The notes: a model not told the origin generated them from the letters alone. A stretch of DNA of 64,000 bases from Deinococcus aquiradiocola (GCF_014646915.1 NZ_BMOE01000003.1:62001-126000); one strand, 5' to 3'; positions 41,443-51,470 are shown, numbered from the stretch's first letter. Translations and numbers: made by a program.

Positions 41443-43102
41443 CCGGCCCTCCCGCCCCGTCGTCCGGTGGCCCCTGGGGCTCCGGAGGCCGGGGCGCGTC
41501 TGGAGGCCCGTGCTCATCCGGAGGCAGGTGCCCGTCGAGTGGCAGCGTCACCGTGAACCGCGTCCCGAGCGGCCCGTCATCCCGCGCGTACTGCACGTCC
41601 CCGCCCAGCGAGCGCGCCGCCTCGTTCACGAGCGCGAGGCCCAGCCCTCGCCCCTCGCCCTTGCTGCTCACCCCGCGCGCCATCACGCCCGGCAGCAGGT
41701 GCGCGGGCACGCCCGGCCCGGAATCCCGTACCTCGATCTGCACGCCCTCCGGGTCCGCCGCGACGAGCAGCCGTACCCCGCCCGCCTCGCCCGGCCCGGC
41801 CGCCAGGACCGCCTCGAACGCGTTCTCGACGAGGTTCCCGACCGCCAGGGCCGCCGCGTCCACCACCTCCGGCGGCAGCGTGCCCGGCAGGGCCGACAGC
41901 GGGTCGAGCGTGAACGGGAGGCGCAGTTCGCGCGCCCGCTCGTACTTGCCGAGCACCAGGCCCGCCAGCGTCACGTTGCGCAGCGGCATCACCGCGTCCC
42001 GCGCCTGCGCACTCAGGCGCGCGCTGGAGTAGATGCTCTCCAGCGCGGCGTCCGTCTCGCCCAGGTGCAGCAGGCCCGCCAGCGTGTGCAGCCGGTTCGA
42101 GAACTCGTGCGCCTGCGCGCGCAGCAGCTCCGCGTACCGCCGTGCCTGGAACAGCTCGTCGCTGAGGGCCTGCACGCTGGCCCGGTCACGCCACGTCACG
42201 ATCCAGTCGCCGCCCGGCACGCCCACCACGCTCACCAGCAGCGGTCGTCCCTGCACGGTCAGCGCGAGCGGCGGCCCGTCGCCGGCCCGCAGGTCCAGCA
42301 GTGCCCGGCACGCCTCGCCCGGCAGCAGGGCCGTGACCGGCACCGGCAGCGGCCCGCTCGGGGCTGACAGCAGGCGCGCGGCCTGCGGGCTGAGCAGCTG
42401 CACCTGCTCGCCGCGCAGCACCATCACGCCCTCCTCCAGCGCGTGCAGCACCGTCCGGAACTGCGCCGTCACGGCCGCGATCTGCTCCGGCTCCAGGCCC
42501 AGCATCTCGCGCCGCACCCGCAGCGACAGCACGTGCGCGCCGAGCAGCGCCAGCAGCAGCGTCAGCGCGTACCACGGGGCGCTCTGGCGCACCACCTCCA
42601 GAAAGAGCGCCGTCAGGCGCGGCAGCAGGAAGCCCACGCTCACCAGGCCCACCACGGACCCGTCCAGCAGCACCGGCACCTTCGCCCGGACCGACACGCC
42701 CAGCGTGCCGCGCACCGTCTCCACCACCGTGCGGCCCGCCCGGAAGCTGCTCAGGTCGCCGCCCACCATCGTGCGGCCCAGCAGTGCCGGGTCCGGGTGC
42801 GCGAGCCTGCGCGCGTCCCGGTCCGTGACCGTCACGTAATCCGCGCCGAGCAGCGCCCGGACCCGCTCCGCGAGCGGCTGGATCACGCTCGCGGGCCGCG
42901 CGAGCCGGTACGCGCCCAGCAGGCCTGGGTCCTGCGCCAGCACCCGCGACTCCCGCAGCGAGCGGTCAGCGTAATCCCGGTAGATGCTGCCGCGCAGCGC
43001 CGCACTGCCCAGCAGGGCGAGCGGCACCGCCAGCGCCAGGAAGAACGCCAGGATCCACAGGAACAGCCGCGCCTGCACCCGCAGTCGCGACGTGCTCGGC
43101 AT
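41435..43102 (-). CDS. CitA/DcuS-type sensor histidine kinase
   Basis: A 555-residue membrane kinase. A first membrane helix (about 12-35) and a second (about 180-200) flank an extracytoplasmic sensor domain with the [21 protein letters not shown] motif seen in dicarboxylate-sensing Cache domains. A cytoplasmic PAS region follows, then the H-box [20 protein letters not shown] of the CitA/DcuS group. The ATPase domain shows [17 protein letters not shown] and [11 protein letters not shown]. The C-terminus is a proline-rich tail. ATG 43102 has GGAGG 7 bases ahead. With the adjacent regulator it probably senses C4-dicarboxylates for dctA. Confidence 0.9.
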   Translation of the reverse strand: MPSTSRLRVQARLFLWILAFFLALAVPLALLGSAALRGSIYRDYADRSLRESRVLAQDPGLLGAYRLARPASVIQPLAERVRALLGADYVTVTDRDARRLAHPDPALLGRTMVGGDLSSFRAGRTVVETVRGTLGVSVRAKVPVLLDGSVVGLVSVGFLLPRLTALFLEVVRQSAPWYALTLLLALLGAHVLSLRVRREMLGLEPEQIAAVTAQFRTVLHALEEGVMVLRGEQVQLLSPQAARLLSAPSGPLPVPVTALLPGEACRALLDLRAGDGPPLALTVQGRPLLVSVVGVPGGDWIVTWRDRASVQALSDELFQARRYAELLRAQAHEFSNRLHTLAGLLHLGETDAALESIYSSARLSAQARDAVMPLRNVTLAGLVLGKYERARELRLPFTLDPLSALPGTLPPEVVDAAALAVGNLVENAFEAVLAAGPGEAGGVRLLVAADPEGVQIEVRDSGPGVPAHLLPGVMARGVSSKGEGRGLGLALVNEAARSLGGDVQYARDDGPLGTRFTVTLPLDGHLPPDEHGPPDAPRPPEPQGPPDDGAGGPDA

Positions 43103-43505
43103 GACGACCTCCGCCGCCAGTGCCTGCACGTGAACGGCCCTCCACCCCGACCGGGTTGCGCGCGTCGTCATCGGACTGCCAGTAGAGCAGATGACGGCGC
43201 GCTGCGGAACGCCGCACGTCACCACGCCCGCAGGAAGCCGTGCAGGCGCACCGAATAAAGTTCACGGCCCGAACGGAACCCGCCCAGGGCGCACCCCCGT
43301 TGCAGGCCCTCCAGGCGCACGAAACTCATGCCAGTACCCCGCCCACGTCGTCACGCGGGTTGGACCACGCGGCACGGTGTGGCACGATATCGCCACATCA
43401 ACCCCCAGCGAGGTGTGCCCTCCACCCCCGCCCCCGGCCCGCCCGGACGGCGCGGCGGGCGACGGCCGCACGCGCCCCAGCCCGCCCCGCGCGGCAAGGA
43501 GAGCC
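43103..43505. other. Divergent intergenic region between the sensor kinase and dctA
   Basis: About 400 bases without a convincing gene. An inverted repeat CGTCATC-N17-GATGACG (43166-43172, 43190-43196) could be a response-regulator site. A weak promoter-like pair for dctA is TTGGAC (43360-43365) with CGATAT (43385-43390), 19 bp apart. The ORFs crossing this gap are long only because of high G+C. Confidence 0.5.
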
Positions 43506-44822
43506 ATGAAGATCTTCCGCAATCTGTACGTCCAGGTCCTGACGGCCATCGTGATCGGGGTGCTCGTCGGGCATTTCTTCCCGAAGGTCGGCGAGGCCCT
43601 CAAACCCCTCGGTGACGGCTTCATCGCCCTCATCAAGGTCGTGATCGGCCCGATCATCTTCTGCACGGTCGTGTCCGGCGTGGCCCACATGCGCGACACG
43701 CGCCGCATCGGCCGGGTGGGCGGCAAGGCCCTCCTGTACTTCGAGGTCGTCACGACCGCCGCCCTCCTGATCGGCCTGACCGTCGTGAACCTCGTCGGCC
43801 CGGGGCGCGGCATGAACATCAACCCCGCCACGCTCGACACCAGCAGCATCACCAAGTACACGGACGCCGCCAGCGAGCAGAGCGTCGCGGACTTCGTGCT
43901 GCACGTCATCCCCAAGACCTTCGTGAGCGCCTTCACGGACGGCGACCTGCTGCAGGTGCTGCTCATCGCGCTGCTCAGCGGCTTCGCCCTCATCCGCCTC
44001 GGCGCGGTCGGGGACCGCGTCCTGCACGGTATCGAGGCCGTCAACGCGCTCGTCTTCACCATCCTGGGATTCATCATGCGGCTCGCCCCGATCGGCGCGT
44101 TCGGCGCGATGGCCTTCACCATCGGCAAGTACGGCGTGGGCAGCCTCCAGCAGCTCGCGTACCTGATGGGCAGCTTCTACCTCACCTGCGCGCTCTTCGT
44201 GTTCGTGGTCCTGAACCTCATCTGCCGCGCCGCCGGGTTCAGCCTCCTGAAATTCCTGCGGTACATCCGCGAGGAACTGCTCCTCGTGCTCGGCACGTCC
44301 AGCAGCGAGTCGGCCCTGCCGCGCCTCATGACCAAACTCGAGAACGCGGGCGCCGCGAAACCCGTCGTGGGCCTCGTGGTCCCCACCGGGTACTCCTTCA
44401 ACCTCGACGGCACCAGCATCTACCTCACCATGGCCGCCGTGTTCATCGCGCAGGCCACCAACACGCCCCTGTCCCTCGGGCAGCAGTTCGCGCTGATCGG
44501 CATCCTGCTCCTCACCAGCAAGGGCGCGGCCGGCGTGACCGGGTCGGGCTTCGTGGTGCTCGCCGCGACGCTCTCCGCGCTCGGCACGGTGCCTGTCGCG
44601 GGTCTCGCCCTGATCCTCGGCATCGACCGCTTCATGAGCGAGGGCCGCGCCATCACCAACATCATCGGGAACGGCGTCGCCACGCTGGTCGTCGCCCGCA
44701 GCGAACGCGCCCTCGACATGAACCGCCTCGCCCGCGTCCTCGACGGTGAGACGCTTCCTCCCGTGAACGATCCGCTCAGCCCGTCTCTCGCGGCTCCGGA
44801 CGCTCAGCCTGTCCGCGCCTGA
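43506..44822 (+). CDS. dctA: C4-dicarboxylate/proton (DctA-type) symporter
   Basis: A 438-residue secondary transporter of the dicarboxylate/amino acid:cation symporter family. Family motifs include the N-terminal [19 protein letters not shown], the serine-rich hairpin [34 protein letters not shown], and [19 protein letters not shown]. It imports succinate, fumarate or malate. Start ATG 43506 with AGGAGA ahead; the frame upstream is not homologous. A neighbouring CitA/CitB-type system supports dicarboxylate as substrate. Confidence 0.92.
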   Translation: MKIFRNLYVQVLTAIVIGVLVGHFFPKVGEALKPLGDGFIALIKVVIGPIIFCTVVSGVAHMRDTRRIGRVGGKALLYFEVVTTAALLIGLTVVNLVGPGRGMNINPATLDTSSITKYTDAASEQSVADFVLHVIPKTFVSAFTDGDLLQVLLIALLSGFALIRLGAVGDRVLHGIEAVNALVFTILGFIMRLAPIGAFGAMAFTIGKYGVGSLQQLAYLMGSFYLTCALFVFVVLNLICRAAGFSLLKFLRYIREELLLVLGTSSSESALPRLMTKLENAGAAKPVVGLVVPTGYSFNLDGTSIYLTMAAVFIAQATNTPLSLGQQFALIGILLLTSKGAAGVTGSGFVVLAATLSALGTVPVAGLALILGIDRFMSEGRAITNIIGNGVATLVVARSERALDMNRLARVLDGETLPPVNDPLSPSLAAPDAQPVRA

Positions 44823-44834
44823 AGTCCCCTCCCG

Positions 44835-44869
44835 CAGCGCCGCCCCGGCTGGATTCCGGGGCGGCGCTG
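44835..44869. terminator. Bidirectional hairpin terminator after dctA
   Basis: A 14-bp perfect stem CAGCGCCGCCCCGG / CCGGGGCGGCGCTG with a 7-base loop between convergent genes. Confidence 0.85.
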
Positions 44870-44946
44870 TCTGCTGGACCCGGAAAGGCCCACCTCCGCC
44901 CGGCTGGCTTTTCCCGTCCACAGCAACGAAGCCACCGCCCACCGGT

Positions 44947-45816
44947 TCAGAAGTTCCGGAAGCGCAGGGACACCTGCACCGGCTCGATGCTGAAGCCGCA
45001 CACACCCGGCCCGCCGTGCGCGGACAGCACGCTCCCCAGCGAACTGCGCAGGAACAGCGTGCCGCCCGCCTCCCGCAGGGCCGCCTCCAGCCGCTCGGCA
45101 CCTTCCTCGTCGCCGTTGTCGAAGATCACGGCCCGCGCCCCGCCGCTCGACTGGAGCCGCACCTGTTCCTTCAGGTCGCGCGTCATGCGGGCGATGGCCG
45201 CCTCCCGGCCGCGTTCCCGCGCGACGCCGACCACCCGGCCCGCATCGAGCCCCACGATGGGTTTGGTGTTCAGCAGGCCGCCGAGCAGCGCGGCGGCCGC
45301 GCCGATGCGGCCGTTGCGGCGCAGGTACTCCAGCGTGTCGAGGCTCATGCGGGTCACGGCCGAGTGCGCGGCGACCTCCAGCACCTCCGCCACCACGCTG
45401 GGCGGCACGCCGTCCGCCACGAGGCGCGCGGCGCGTTCGGCCTGCATGGCGAGCGCGCCGCTCGACTGGCGGCTGTCCACGACCGTCACGCGGCCCGGGA
45501 AGAGTTTCGCGGCGCGGCGCGCGACCTGCACGGTCTCGCTCAGCTGCGCGCTGAGGTGCACGCTCAGCACGTGGTCGTGGCGCTGCAGCAGCAGCTCGTA
45601 CCCGCGCGTGAACGTGTCGAGCGTGGGCGGCCTCGTGCTGGGGAGGTCCGCGCCGCTGCGCACGGCCGCGAACATCTGCTGCGCGTCGATGTTCTGGTGA
45701 TCCATGAACTGCCGGTCCTGAAACCTGACGCGCAGCGGCAGGACGAACAGCCCGAAGTGTCGCTGCTCGTCGGGCGTCAGGTCGCTGGTACTGTCGGTGA
45801 GGACGGCGGTCGGCAT
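44947..45816 (-). CDS. DegV-family fatty-acid-binding protein
   Basis: A 289-residue protein. It starts with the DegV signature (MPTAVLTDSTSDLTP) and holds SVHLSAQLSETVQ with the acyl-chain-binding serine region, VTVVDSRQSSGALAMQ, and TLEYLRRNGRIGAAAALLGGLLNTKPIV. DegV/FakB proteins bind a fatty acid and present it to a fatty acid kinase. ATG 45816 is preferred over the upstream GTG because a TAGCGT -10 box ends 5 bases before it. No FakA gene is adjacent. Confidence 0.9.
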   Translation of the reverse strand: MPTAVLTDSTSDLTPDEQRHFGLFVLPLRVRFQDRQFMDHQNIDAQQMFAAVRSGADLPSTRPPTLDTFTRGYELLLQRHDHVLSVHLSAQLSETVQVARRAAKLFPGRVTVVDSRQSSGALAMQAERAARLVADGVPPSVVAEVLEVAAHSAVTRMSLDTLEYLRRNGRIGAAAALLGGLLNTKPIVGLDAGRVVGVARERGREAAIARMTRDLKEQVRLQSSGGARAVIFDNGDEEGAERLEAALREAGGTLFLRSSLGSVLSAHGGPGVCGFSIEPVQVSLRFRNF

Positions 45817-45821
45817 GCCCG

Positions 45822-45827
45822 ACGCTA
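45822..45827 (-). promoter_or_regulatory. -10 box of a leaderless promoter (degV)
   Basis: On the minus strand TAGCGT lies 5 bases before ATG 45816. This fixes the start and implies a leaderless message. Confidence 0.5.
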
Positions 45828-45900
45828 TCCCGGTGCCGTTCACGGCCTTCTTACACGCCGCTGCCTTCCGTGAGTCTTCATGCTGCGGGCCACTCGGGGT

Positions 45901-46023
45901 TCAGGACCGCAGCGTCAGGAGGAGCGCGGCGGCAGCCGCCGCCATCACGAGGGTCGCCAGCCAGCCCAGCACCCGCAGTGGGCCGCGCACCGCGAAGTCG
46001 CCCATCACGGCCCGGCCCGTCAC
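45901..46023 (-). pseudogene. Possible C-terminal remnant of an Nramp (MntH-type) metal transporter
   Basis: A 40-codon frame starting at GTG 46023, which overlaps the phosphoketolase stop (GTGA) and is preceded in frame by a stop. The sequence VMGDFAVRGPLRVLGW followed by one hydrophobic helix resembles the last cytoplasmic loop and helix of Nramp manganese/iron transporters (pattern R-x-VMGxF-x-x-R...LGW). The other ten or so helices are missing. Either it is the scar of a lost transporter next to phosphoketolase, or a small one-helix protein in its own right, since frame and coupling are intact. Homology is judged by eye. Confidence 0.4.
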
Positions 46024-48401
46024 TCACCGCGCGTCGTCCAGCGCCACTCGCGCACCTCCGGCAGGTCCTCGCCCGTCTCCTCGATGTACTGCCGGTGCCG
46101 CCGCAGCTGCGCCTGCAGCGCCTGCTTCGTGCGTGCCCCCTGCACCGCGAGGCGCGGCACGCGCTCGATCACGTCCAGCGCCAGGTGGTAGCGGTCCAGT
46201 TCGTTCAGGACCGTCATGTCGAGCGGCGTGGTCGTCGTGCCGCGCTCCTTGTACCCGCGCACGTGCAGGTTCGCGTGCCCGCGCCGCCGGTACGTGAGCC
46301 GGTGAATGAGCCACGGGTACCCGTGGTACGCGAAGATCACGGGCGCGTCCGTCGTGAAGAGACTGTCGTAATCCGCGTCCCGCAGGCCGTGCGGGTGCTC
46401 CGTGTGCGGCTGCAGCGTCATCAGGTCCACCACGTTCACCACGCGCACGCGCAGGTCCGGGAACGCGCCGCGCAGCAGGTCCACCGCCGCCAGCGTCTCC
46501 AGGGTCGGCACGTCGCCCGCGCACGCCATCACCACCTCCGGCGGCCCGTCCCGGTCGCTGCTCGCCCAGTCCCAGATGCCGAGGCCCGCCGCGCAGTGCG
46601 CCTCCGCTTCCGGCATGGACAGCCACTGCGGGGACGGCTGTTTGCCCGCCACGATCACGTTCACGTACTGGCGGCTGCGCAGGCAGTGGTCCGCGACGGA
46701 CAGCAGCGTGTTCGCGTCGGGCGGCAGGTACACGCGCACCACGTCCGCCGACTTGTTCATGACGTGATCGATGAAGCCCGGGTCCTGATGCGAGAACCCG
46801 TTGTGGTCCTGCCGCCACACGTGCGACGTGAGCAGGATGTTCAGGGACGGCACGTCGCGCCGCCACGGCAGGTCGCGGCTCGTGCGGAGCCACTTGGCAT
46901 GCTGGTTGAACATCGAGTCCACGATGTGGATGAACGCCTCGTAACACGAGAACAGCCCGTGCCGTCCCGTCAGCGTGTACCCCTCCAGCCAGCCCTCGCA
47001 CAGGTGCTCGCTCAGCACCTCCATCACGCGGCCGTCCCGCGCGAGGTGCTCGTCCACCGGCAGCGTCTCGTCCTCCCAGGTCTTCGCGGTCGCCTCGAAC
47101 ACCGCGTCCAGCCGGTTCGAGGCCGTCTCGTCCGGCCCGAACAGCCGGAAGCGGTCCATGTTGCCGCTCATCACGTCCCGCAGGTACGTGCCCAGCACGC
47201 GGGTCGCCTCGCTGTCCACGCCGCCCGGCACCGGCACCTCCGCCCGGTACGCGCGGAAGTCCGGCAGGTCCAGCGAGCGGGCGTTCAGCCCGCCGTTCGA
47301 CACGGGATTCGCGCCCATGCGCAGGTCCCCCTGCGGGGCGAGTGCCGCCAGCTCCGGACACAGCGCGCCCGCCTCCGTGAACAGCTCCTCCGGACGGTAC
47401 CCGCGCATCCATTCCTCCAGCTGGGCGAGGTGGGCGGGGTTGCGCCGCACCTCGCTCAGCGGCACCTGATGCGCCCGCCACGTGCCCTCGACCGGTTTGC
47501 CGTCCACCTCTCTCGGGCCGGTCCAGCCTTTCGGGGTGCGGAGCACGATCATCGGCCAGCGGGGGCGTTCCGTCACGCCGTCCTGCCGCGCACGCCGCTG
47601 AATGGCGAGGATCTCGGCGTGCACGGCGTCCAGCGTGGCCGCCATCCGCTCGTGCATGCCGGGCAGGTCGTCGCCCTCCACGAAGTACGGCTCGTGCCCG
47701 TACCCGCGCAGCAGCGCCTCCAGTTCCGCCCTCGGCAGGCGCGCCATCACGGTCGGGTTCGCGATCTTGTACCCGTTCAGGTGCAGGATCGGCAGGACCG
47801 CGCCGTCCCGCGCGGCGTTCAGGAACTTGTTGCTGTGCCAGCTGCCCGCCAGCGGTCCCGTCTCGGCCTCCCCGTCCCCGATCACGCACGCGACGAGCAG
47901 GTCCGGCTGATCGAAGGCCGCGCCGTACGCGTGCGCCAGACTGTACCCCAGCTCGCCGCCCTCGTGGATGCTGCCGGGCGTTTCCGGCGCCGCGTGGCTC
48001 GGGATGCCGCCCGGGAACGAGAACTGCCGGAACAGCCGCCGCAGGCCCGCCTCGTCCCGTGACACGTCCGGGTACAGCTCGCTGTACGTGCCTTCCAGGT
48101 ACGTGTTCGCGACGAGGCCCGGCCCGCCGTGCCCCGGCCCGGCGATGTACAGCACGGACGCGCCGGACTGCCGGATCAGACGGTTCAGGTGCACGTACAC
48201 GAAGTTCAGGCCGGGCGTCGTCCCCCAGTGCCCCAGCAGGCGCGCCTTGACGTGCTCGGGCCGCAGCGGCGAGCGCAGCAGCGGATTGTCCTGCAGGTAG
48301 ATCTGCCCGGCCGACAGGTAGTTCGCGGCCCGCCAGTACGCGTGCATCAGGTCGCGTTCCTGCGGGGTCAGGGTGGGCGTGCGCGTCTCGGTGGTCGTCA
48401 C
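46020..48401 (-). CDS. xfp: Phosphoketolase (xylulose-5-phosphate/fructose-6-phosphate)
   Basis: A 793-residue thiamine diphosphate enzyme that splits xylulose-5-P or fructose-6-P with phosphate into acetyl-phosphate and a shorter sugar phosphate. Landmarks: [24 protein letters not shown], the TPP/Mg motif [48 protein letters not shown] and [16 protein letters not shown]. Length matches the family. The start is GTG 48401 with GGAGG ahead. It stands next to universal stress genes; in several bacteria phosphoketolase and Usp proteins are co-regulated under oxygen or energy limitation. Confidence 0.95.
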   Translation of the reverse strand: MTTTETRTPTLTPQERDLMHAYWRAANYLSAGQIYLQDNPLLRSPLRPEHVKARLLGHWGTTPGLNFVYVHLNRLIRQSGASVLYIAGPGHGGPGLVANTYLEGTYSELYPDVSRDEAGLRRLFRQFSFPGGIPSHAAPETPGSIHEGGELGYSLAHAYGAAFDQPDLLVACVIGDGEAETGPLAGSWHSNKFLNAARDGAVLPILHLNGYKIANPTVMARLPRAELEALLRGYGHEPYFVEGDDLPGMHERMAATLDAVHAEILAIQRRARQDGVTERPRWPMIVLRTPKGWTGPREVDGKPVEGTWRAHQVPLSEVRRNPAHLAQLEEWMRGYRPEELFTEAGALCPELAALAPQGDLRMGANPVSNGGLNARSLDLPDFRAYRAEVPVPGGVDSEATRVLGTYLRDVMSGNMDRFRLFGPDETASNRLDAVFEATAKTWEDETLPVDEHLARDGRVMEVLSEHLCEGWLEGYTLTGRHGLFSCYEAFIHIVDSMFNQHAKWLRTSRDLPWRRDVPSLNILLTSHVWRQDHNGFSHQDPGFIDHVMNKSADVVRVYLPPDANTLLSVADHCLRSRQYVNVIVAGKQPSPQWLSMPEAEAHCAAGLGIWDWASSDRDGPPEVVMACAGDVPTLETLAAVDLLRGAFPDLRVRVVNVVDLMTLQPHTEHPHGLRDADYDSLFTTDAPVIFAYHGYPWLIHRLTYRRRGHANLHVRGYKERGTTTTPLDMTVLNELDRYHLALDVIERVPRLAVQGARTKQALQAQLRRHRQYIEETGEDLPEVREWRWTTRGE

Positions 48402-48532
48402 AGTTCCTCCAGGGTTCGTGGGTCCAGCTCAGGCGCGGCAGGTGCCGTGCCCCGTCATACCATCCGCTCTCCTCGCCCCCGTGAGTCCCGGCCCTGAATG
48501 CCTGAAGGACAGACGCCGGACGGGGGAGGGGT

Positions 48533-49036
48533 TCAGGTCACGGTGAGGGCGTGGCCTCCGCTCCGGTGCGGGCCGCCCGTCTCCGGCAGCGCGTCCCGCA
48601 CCAGCAGGACCGGGACGTGCACGTGCCGCAGCACGCCTTCCGCCACGCTCCCCAGGAACAGGTGCGCCAGCCCGCCGCGCCCGTGCGTGCTCATCACCAC
48701 CAGGCGAGCGTCCAGCCGCGCCACGTGCTCCGCGATGCAGTCCTGCACGCTCAGGCCCGTGTCGTGCGCGCGGACGACCGTCACGTCCGGCAGGTCCAGC
48801 ACCCGCAGCGCGTTCCCCACCACGCGCTCCGTCTCGGCCGAGATGCGTTCCTGCTCCAGCGCGTCGTCGTACGCGTACGCCATGCCTTCCGCGAGTGCCA
48901 CGGGCGCGTACGCGGGCGGAACCACGTACAGCAGCGTCACGGCACTCCCGTACCTCCGGGCGAGATCCGCCGCGACGGGCAGGGCGAGCGTGGCGAGAGG
49001 ACTGCCGTCGGTCGTGACCAGAATGCGCTCGAACAT
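48533..49036 (-). CDS. Universal stress protein (UspA family)
   Basis: A 167-residue single Usp domain (FERILVTTDGSPLATLAL at the start) with the complete ATP-binding motif STHGRGGLAHLFLGSVAE (G-x2-G-x9-GS). It should therefore bind ATP. A 25-residue tail extends past the fold. ATG 49036 has GGAGG ahead. Upstream lies a GTAAC/GTAAT direct-repeat promoter whose 17-base core is almost identical to that of the ba3 oxidase operon. It is divergent from the second SARP-like regulator. Confidence 0.9.
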   Translation of the reverse strand: MFERILVTTDGSPLATLALPVAADLARRYGSAVTLLYVVPPAYAPVALAEGMAYAYDDALEQERISAETERVVGNALRVLDLPDVTVVRAHDTGLSVQDCIAEHVARLDARLVVMSTHGRGGLAHLFLGSVAEGVLRHVHVPVLLVRDALPETGGPHRSGGHALTVT

Positions 49037-49053
49037 GATGAACCTCCGGCCCT

Positions 49054-49086
49054 ACCCTCAAGCGCGGGAATTACCGGACCGTTACC
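49054..49086 (-). promoter_or_regulatory. SARP-type direct-repeat promoter of a universal stress gene
   Basis: Minus strand: GGTAACG (49080-49086), 4 bases, GGTAATT (49069-49075), 9 bases, then GAGGGT (49054-49059). Spacing to the ATG (32 bases) and to the ribosome binding site equals that at 31477-31527. Confidence 0.6.
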
Positions 49087-49137
49087 GTGCCCAGTCCCGC
49101 GCTCCGAGTCGTCCCCCGTTCCGTGCACTCCCACCCC

Positions 49138-49170
49138 CGTAATGCTCCTGTAATGCCCGGGTGACACCAT
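49138..49170 (+). promoter_or_regulatory. SARP-type direct-repeat promoter of the second SARP-like gene
   Basis: CGTAATG (49138-49144), 4 bases, TGTAATG (49149-49155), 9 bases, then CACCAT (49165-49170). The ATG at 49177 follows 6 bases later, so the message is leaderless. The site suggests autoregulation. Confidence 0.6.
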
Positions 49171-49176
49171 GCGCGC

Positions 49177-50073
49177 ATGAACGCCCCCCGCACCGCCCAC
49201 CCCCGGACCGTGGCCGCCCACCCCGCCCCGGACGGCGCGCCCGGCGCCCTGCACGTCGTCACGCTCGGCCGCGCCGAGGTGAGCGTGGACGGCCATGCCG
49301 TGCAGTGGCAGGCGGCCAGCGCCCGTGACCTCTTCCACTACCTGCTGTCGTTCCCGGAAGGCCGCACCCGGGCCGAGATCATGGAAGACCTCTGGAGCCT
49401 CGACGTGACGCAGGAGAGCCGCAACCGCTTCCGTGTCACCACGCACCGCCTGCGCGCCGCGCTCGCCCGCCCGGACGCGCTCGGCGAGGAGTACGGCCGT
49501 TTCCGCCTGTCCGGCGACGTGCTGCGCGCCGCCGACGTGTACCGCCTGCACGAGGCCGCGCACACCGCCGCGACCGCCACCACGCCCGCCGCCCGCCTGC
49601 ACGCGTACCGCGCCGTGCTGGACCTGTACCGCGGCGACTACCTGCCGGACGTGCACACCGACTGGGCCCGGCAGGCGCGCGACGAACACCGCGCCGTGTA
49701 CGTCCGCGCCGCACTCGAAGTGTCCCTGCTGTCCTGCGACCTCGGCAACTGCCACGACGCCGTGGACGCCCTGCAGCGCGCCCTGCGCGCCGACCCCTTC
49801 GTCGGCGAAAACCACCACCAGAAGGCCATGACGTGCCTCACCGTCACCGAAGGCCGCTACGCCGCCACCGAACACTACCGGACCTTCCTGCGCTTCCTGC
49901 GCGACGACCTCGGCGACACGCCCATGCCGGAAACGGTGCGCCTCGCGGAGCGCGTCAAGAACGGTGAGCGCCTCTGCGCCCGCCACCCCACCCCCACCCC
50001 GCCCACCTGCCCGCACGCACGGGACGGCATGTGCCACCTGCACGGCAGTCAGGAACTCCTGCAGCTCAACTGA
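49177..50073 (+). CDS. SARP-like (wHTH-BTAD) regulator with conserved cysteines, second copy
   Basis: A 298-residue paralogue of the protein at 34515-35330: winged helix about 25-120 (SRNRFRVTTHRLRAALA), BTAD about 124-270, shared motif TVTEGRYAATEHYRTFLRFLRDDLGDTPMPETV. Cysteines at 187, 192, 220, 267, 278 and 286. The first five align with those of the paralogue, and the tail adds CPHARDGMCHLHG, rich in Cys and His. This cysteine set is not a general SARP feature as far as I know, so a redox or metal sensor is suspected. Its own promoter carries the direct repeat. Adjacent genes encode Usp proteins and a DoxX-like protein. Confidence 0.87.
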   Translation: MNAPRTAHPRTVAAHPAPDGAPGALHVVTLGRAEVSVDGHAVQWQAASARDLFHYLLSFPEGRTRAEIMEDLWSLDVTQESRNRFRVTTHRLRAALARPDALGEEYGRFRLSGDVLRAADVYRLHEAAHTAATATTPAARLHAYRAVLDLYRGDYLPDVHTDWARQARDEHRAVYVRAALEVSLLSCDLGNCHDAVDALQRALRADPFVGENHHQKAMTCLTVTEGRYAATEHYRTFLRFLRDDLGDTPMPETVRLAERVKNGERLCARHPTPTPPTCPHARDGMCHLHGSQELLQLN

Positions 50074-50106
50074 CCGCGGGGCAGCGGGCCCCGGTCGCCG
50101 CGGTCA
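50071..50106. terminator. Bidirectional hairpin between SARP-like gene and DoxX gene
   Basis: TGACCGCGG / CCGCGGTCA, a 9-bp perfect stem with an 18-base G+C-rich loop that begins at the stop codon of the SARP-like gene. Confidence 0.6.
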
Positions 50107-50179
50107 TACGGAACCCGTGTTCCCCAGTTCCCTTCCGTGGGATGGCGAGGGGGCGGGGCGCCGATTGCCTGGGTGCGTT

Positions 50180-50740
50180 TCAGTGTCTCGCCTTGGCGCG
50201 CCGTTCCTGCGCGGCGAGGGCGGTGTCGGCGGCGCGCGCGTCGTGGATGAGGCGCCCGCCGCGCTGGGTCGCACCGACGACGAGGCCAGCCGCGACGAGC
50301 ACCAGGTTCTTGATGATGTACTGCCCTTCGAGGTTCGGGACGAACGGCACGACCCTGAAGGTCTCGTGCGGGAAGAACGCGAGCGGCAGGAACGTGCCTG
50401 CCATCTGCGCGAGCAGCAGCAGGATGGCCGCGCGCAGGAAGCGCCCGCCGAGCAGCAGGCCCAGGCCGATCGCGCACTCCCACGTCGCGAGGATGGGGAG
50501 GCTCACGGCGGGCGGGACCAGGCCGAACGTCAGGACGCTGATGGTGCGCGTGGCGAGCGCCTCGGCGGCACTGACGCCCGGGAAGTACTTCAGCACGCCG
50601 AACCAGAAGAACACCACGCCGAGCGCGAGCCTGAGCAGCGTGATGCCGTGCCGCGCCCACCAGCTCACCATTCGCGTTTCGGTGGCGGACCACCAGGGGA
50701 GCGGGAGCTGCGGGGCGGTGGCGGTGGGGGTGCGTGTCAT
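50180..50740 (-). CDS. DoxX-family membrane protein
   Basis: A 186-residue protein with four hydrophobic helices (ITLLRLALGVVFFWFGVLKYF, ISVLTFGLVPPAVSLPILATWECAIGLGLLLGG, AAILLLLAQMAGTFLPLAFF, YIIKNLVLVAAGLVVGA). The pattern RxxLGVVFxWFGxLK and KNLVLVAAG is DoxX/DUF417-like. Function in this group is poorly defined; links to thiosulfate oxidation and oxidative-stress resistance have been reported for relatives. It lies between universal stress genes and a SARP-like regulator, which suggests a stress role. Confidence 0.78.
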   Translation of the reverse strand: MTRTPTATAPQLPLPWWSATETRMVSWWARHGITLLRLALGVVFFWFGVLKYFPGVSAAEALATRTISVLTFGLVPPAVSLPILATWECAIGLGLLLGGRFLRAAILLLLAQMAGTFLPLAFFPHETFRVVPFVPNLEGQYIIKNLVLVAAGLVVGATQRGGRLIHDARAADTALAAQERRAKARH

Positions 50741-50863
50741 GGTGTTCTCCGGCGACCTGAACGCCTGCGGCCGGGGCCTTTGGCGGTTCGTGTGAGGGGC
50801 CGGGCGTGTCCCGTTCCTGCACTGTTGTATGCGCGGCGGGGCGATCTGGATGTCGTGGGCGGT

Positions 50864-51295
50864 TCAGGTCGTGCGGGACAGGGCGGGATCCGGCACGCGC
50901 GCCTCGCGCACCACCATGACGGGCACGCCCGCCTGCCGGATGAGTTCTTCGGCGACCGAGCCGCTCAGCAGGCGGTTCAGGCCGCGTCGCCCGTGCGTGC
51001 CGATCACGAGCAGGTCCGCGTTCATCTGCTCGGCGTGGTGCAGCATGGCCCGGACCGGCTCGCCGACGCGTACGTCCCAGTGCTCCCCCGGCCATGCGGC
51101 GTCCCGCAGCAGGCGTTCCGCGCCGTGTTTCACGCTTTCCGGCGCTTCGCTGACGCCGTCCCGCATGGGGTAGTCGCGTTCGTCGATGACGGTCAGCAGG
51201 TGGCGTTCCGCCTGCGGGAAGTGACTGCGCGCCACCTTGAGGGCCAGCACGGCCTGCGGGGAGGGGTCGATGGCGATCAGGACTTTCTGGATCAT
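50864..51295 (-). CDS. Universal stress protein (UspA family)
   Basis: A 143-residue single Usp domain (MIQKVLIAIDPSPQAVLALK). The nucleotide-binding motif GTHGRRGLNRLLSGSVAEEL is complete. No direct-repeat promoter of the kind seen at its two relatives was found in the 175 bases upstream, which instead hold an intergenic repeat copy. Confidence 0.9.
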   Translation of the reverse strand: MIQKVLIAIDPSPQAVLALKVARSHFPQAERHLLTVIDERDYPMRDGVSEAPESVKHGAERLLRDAAWPGEHWDVRVGEPVRAMLHHAEQMNADLLVIGTHGRRGLNRLLSGSVAEELIRQAGVPVMVVREARVPDPALSRTT

Positions 51296-51353
51296 ACGGG
51301 TCTCCTTGCGGGTGCCGGGGCGGCGAGTGGCTCACCGCTCGGACCGGACGGAA

Positions 51354-51460
51354 CTGAACGCCTGGGGTTCGGCCGGGCGGAGCGGGGGCCGACACGTCCG
51401 GTCTGGAGGCCACGAAACGGAATTCGGTGCCGGATCTCGTGGAATCGGAGCGAACCCGGA
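51354..51460. repeat. Dispersed intergenic repeat, copy A
   Basis: About 107 bases, starting with a small hairpin (CTGAAC-gcctggg-GTTCGG) and ending AATCGGAGCGAACCCGGA. It shares blocks with the longer copy at 55264-55415 (start, an ACACGTCCGGT block, and end). Confidence 0.5.
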
Positions 51461-51470
51461 CCAGGGGGCT

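Noticed and set aside
43191..43505. N-terminal extension of DctA by about 105 residues
   Set aside because: The extension is Pro/Arg-rich without homology, whereas ATG 43506 has a ribosome site and begins the conserved region.
45870..48062. 730-codon plus-strand open frame opposite phosphoketolase
   Set aside because: It is antisense to a conserved enzyme and shows no recognisable domain.
49037..49176. Simple UspA/SARP divergent promoter explained by one shared palindrome
   Set aside because: The repeats are direct, not inverted, and each pair points toward its own gene, so two separate sites fit better.
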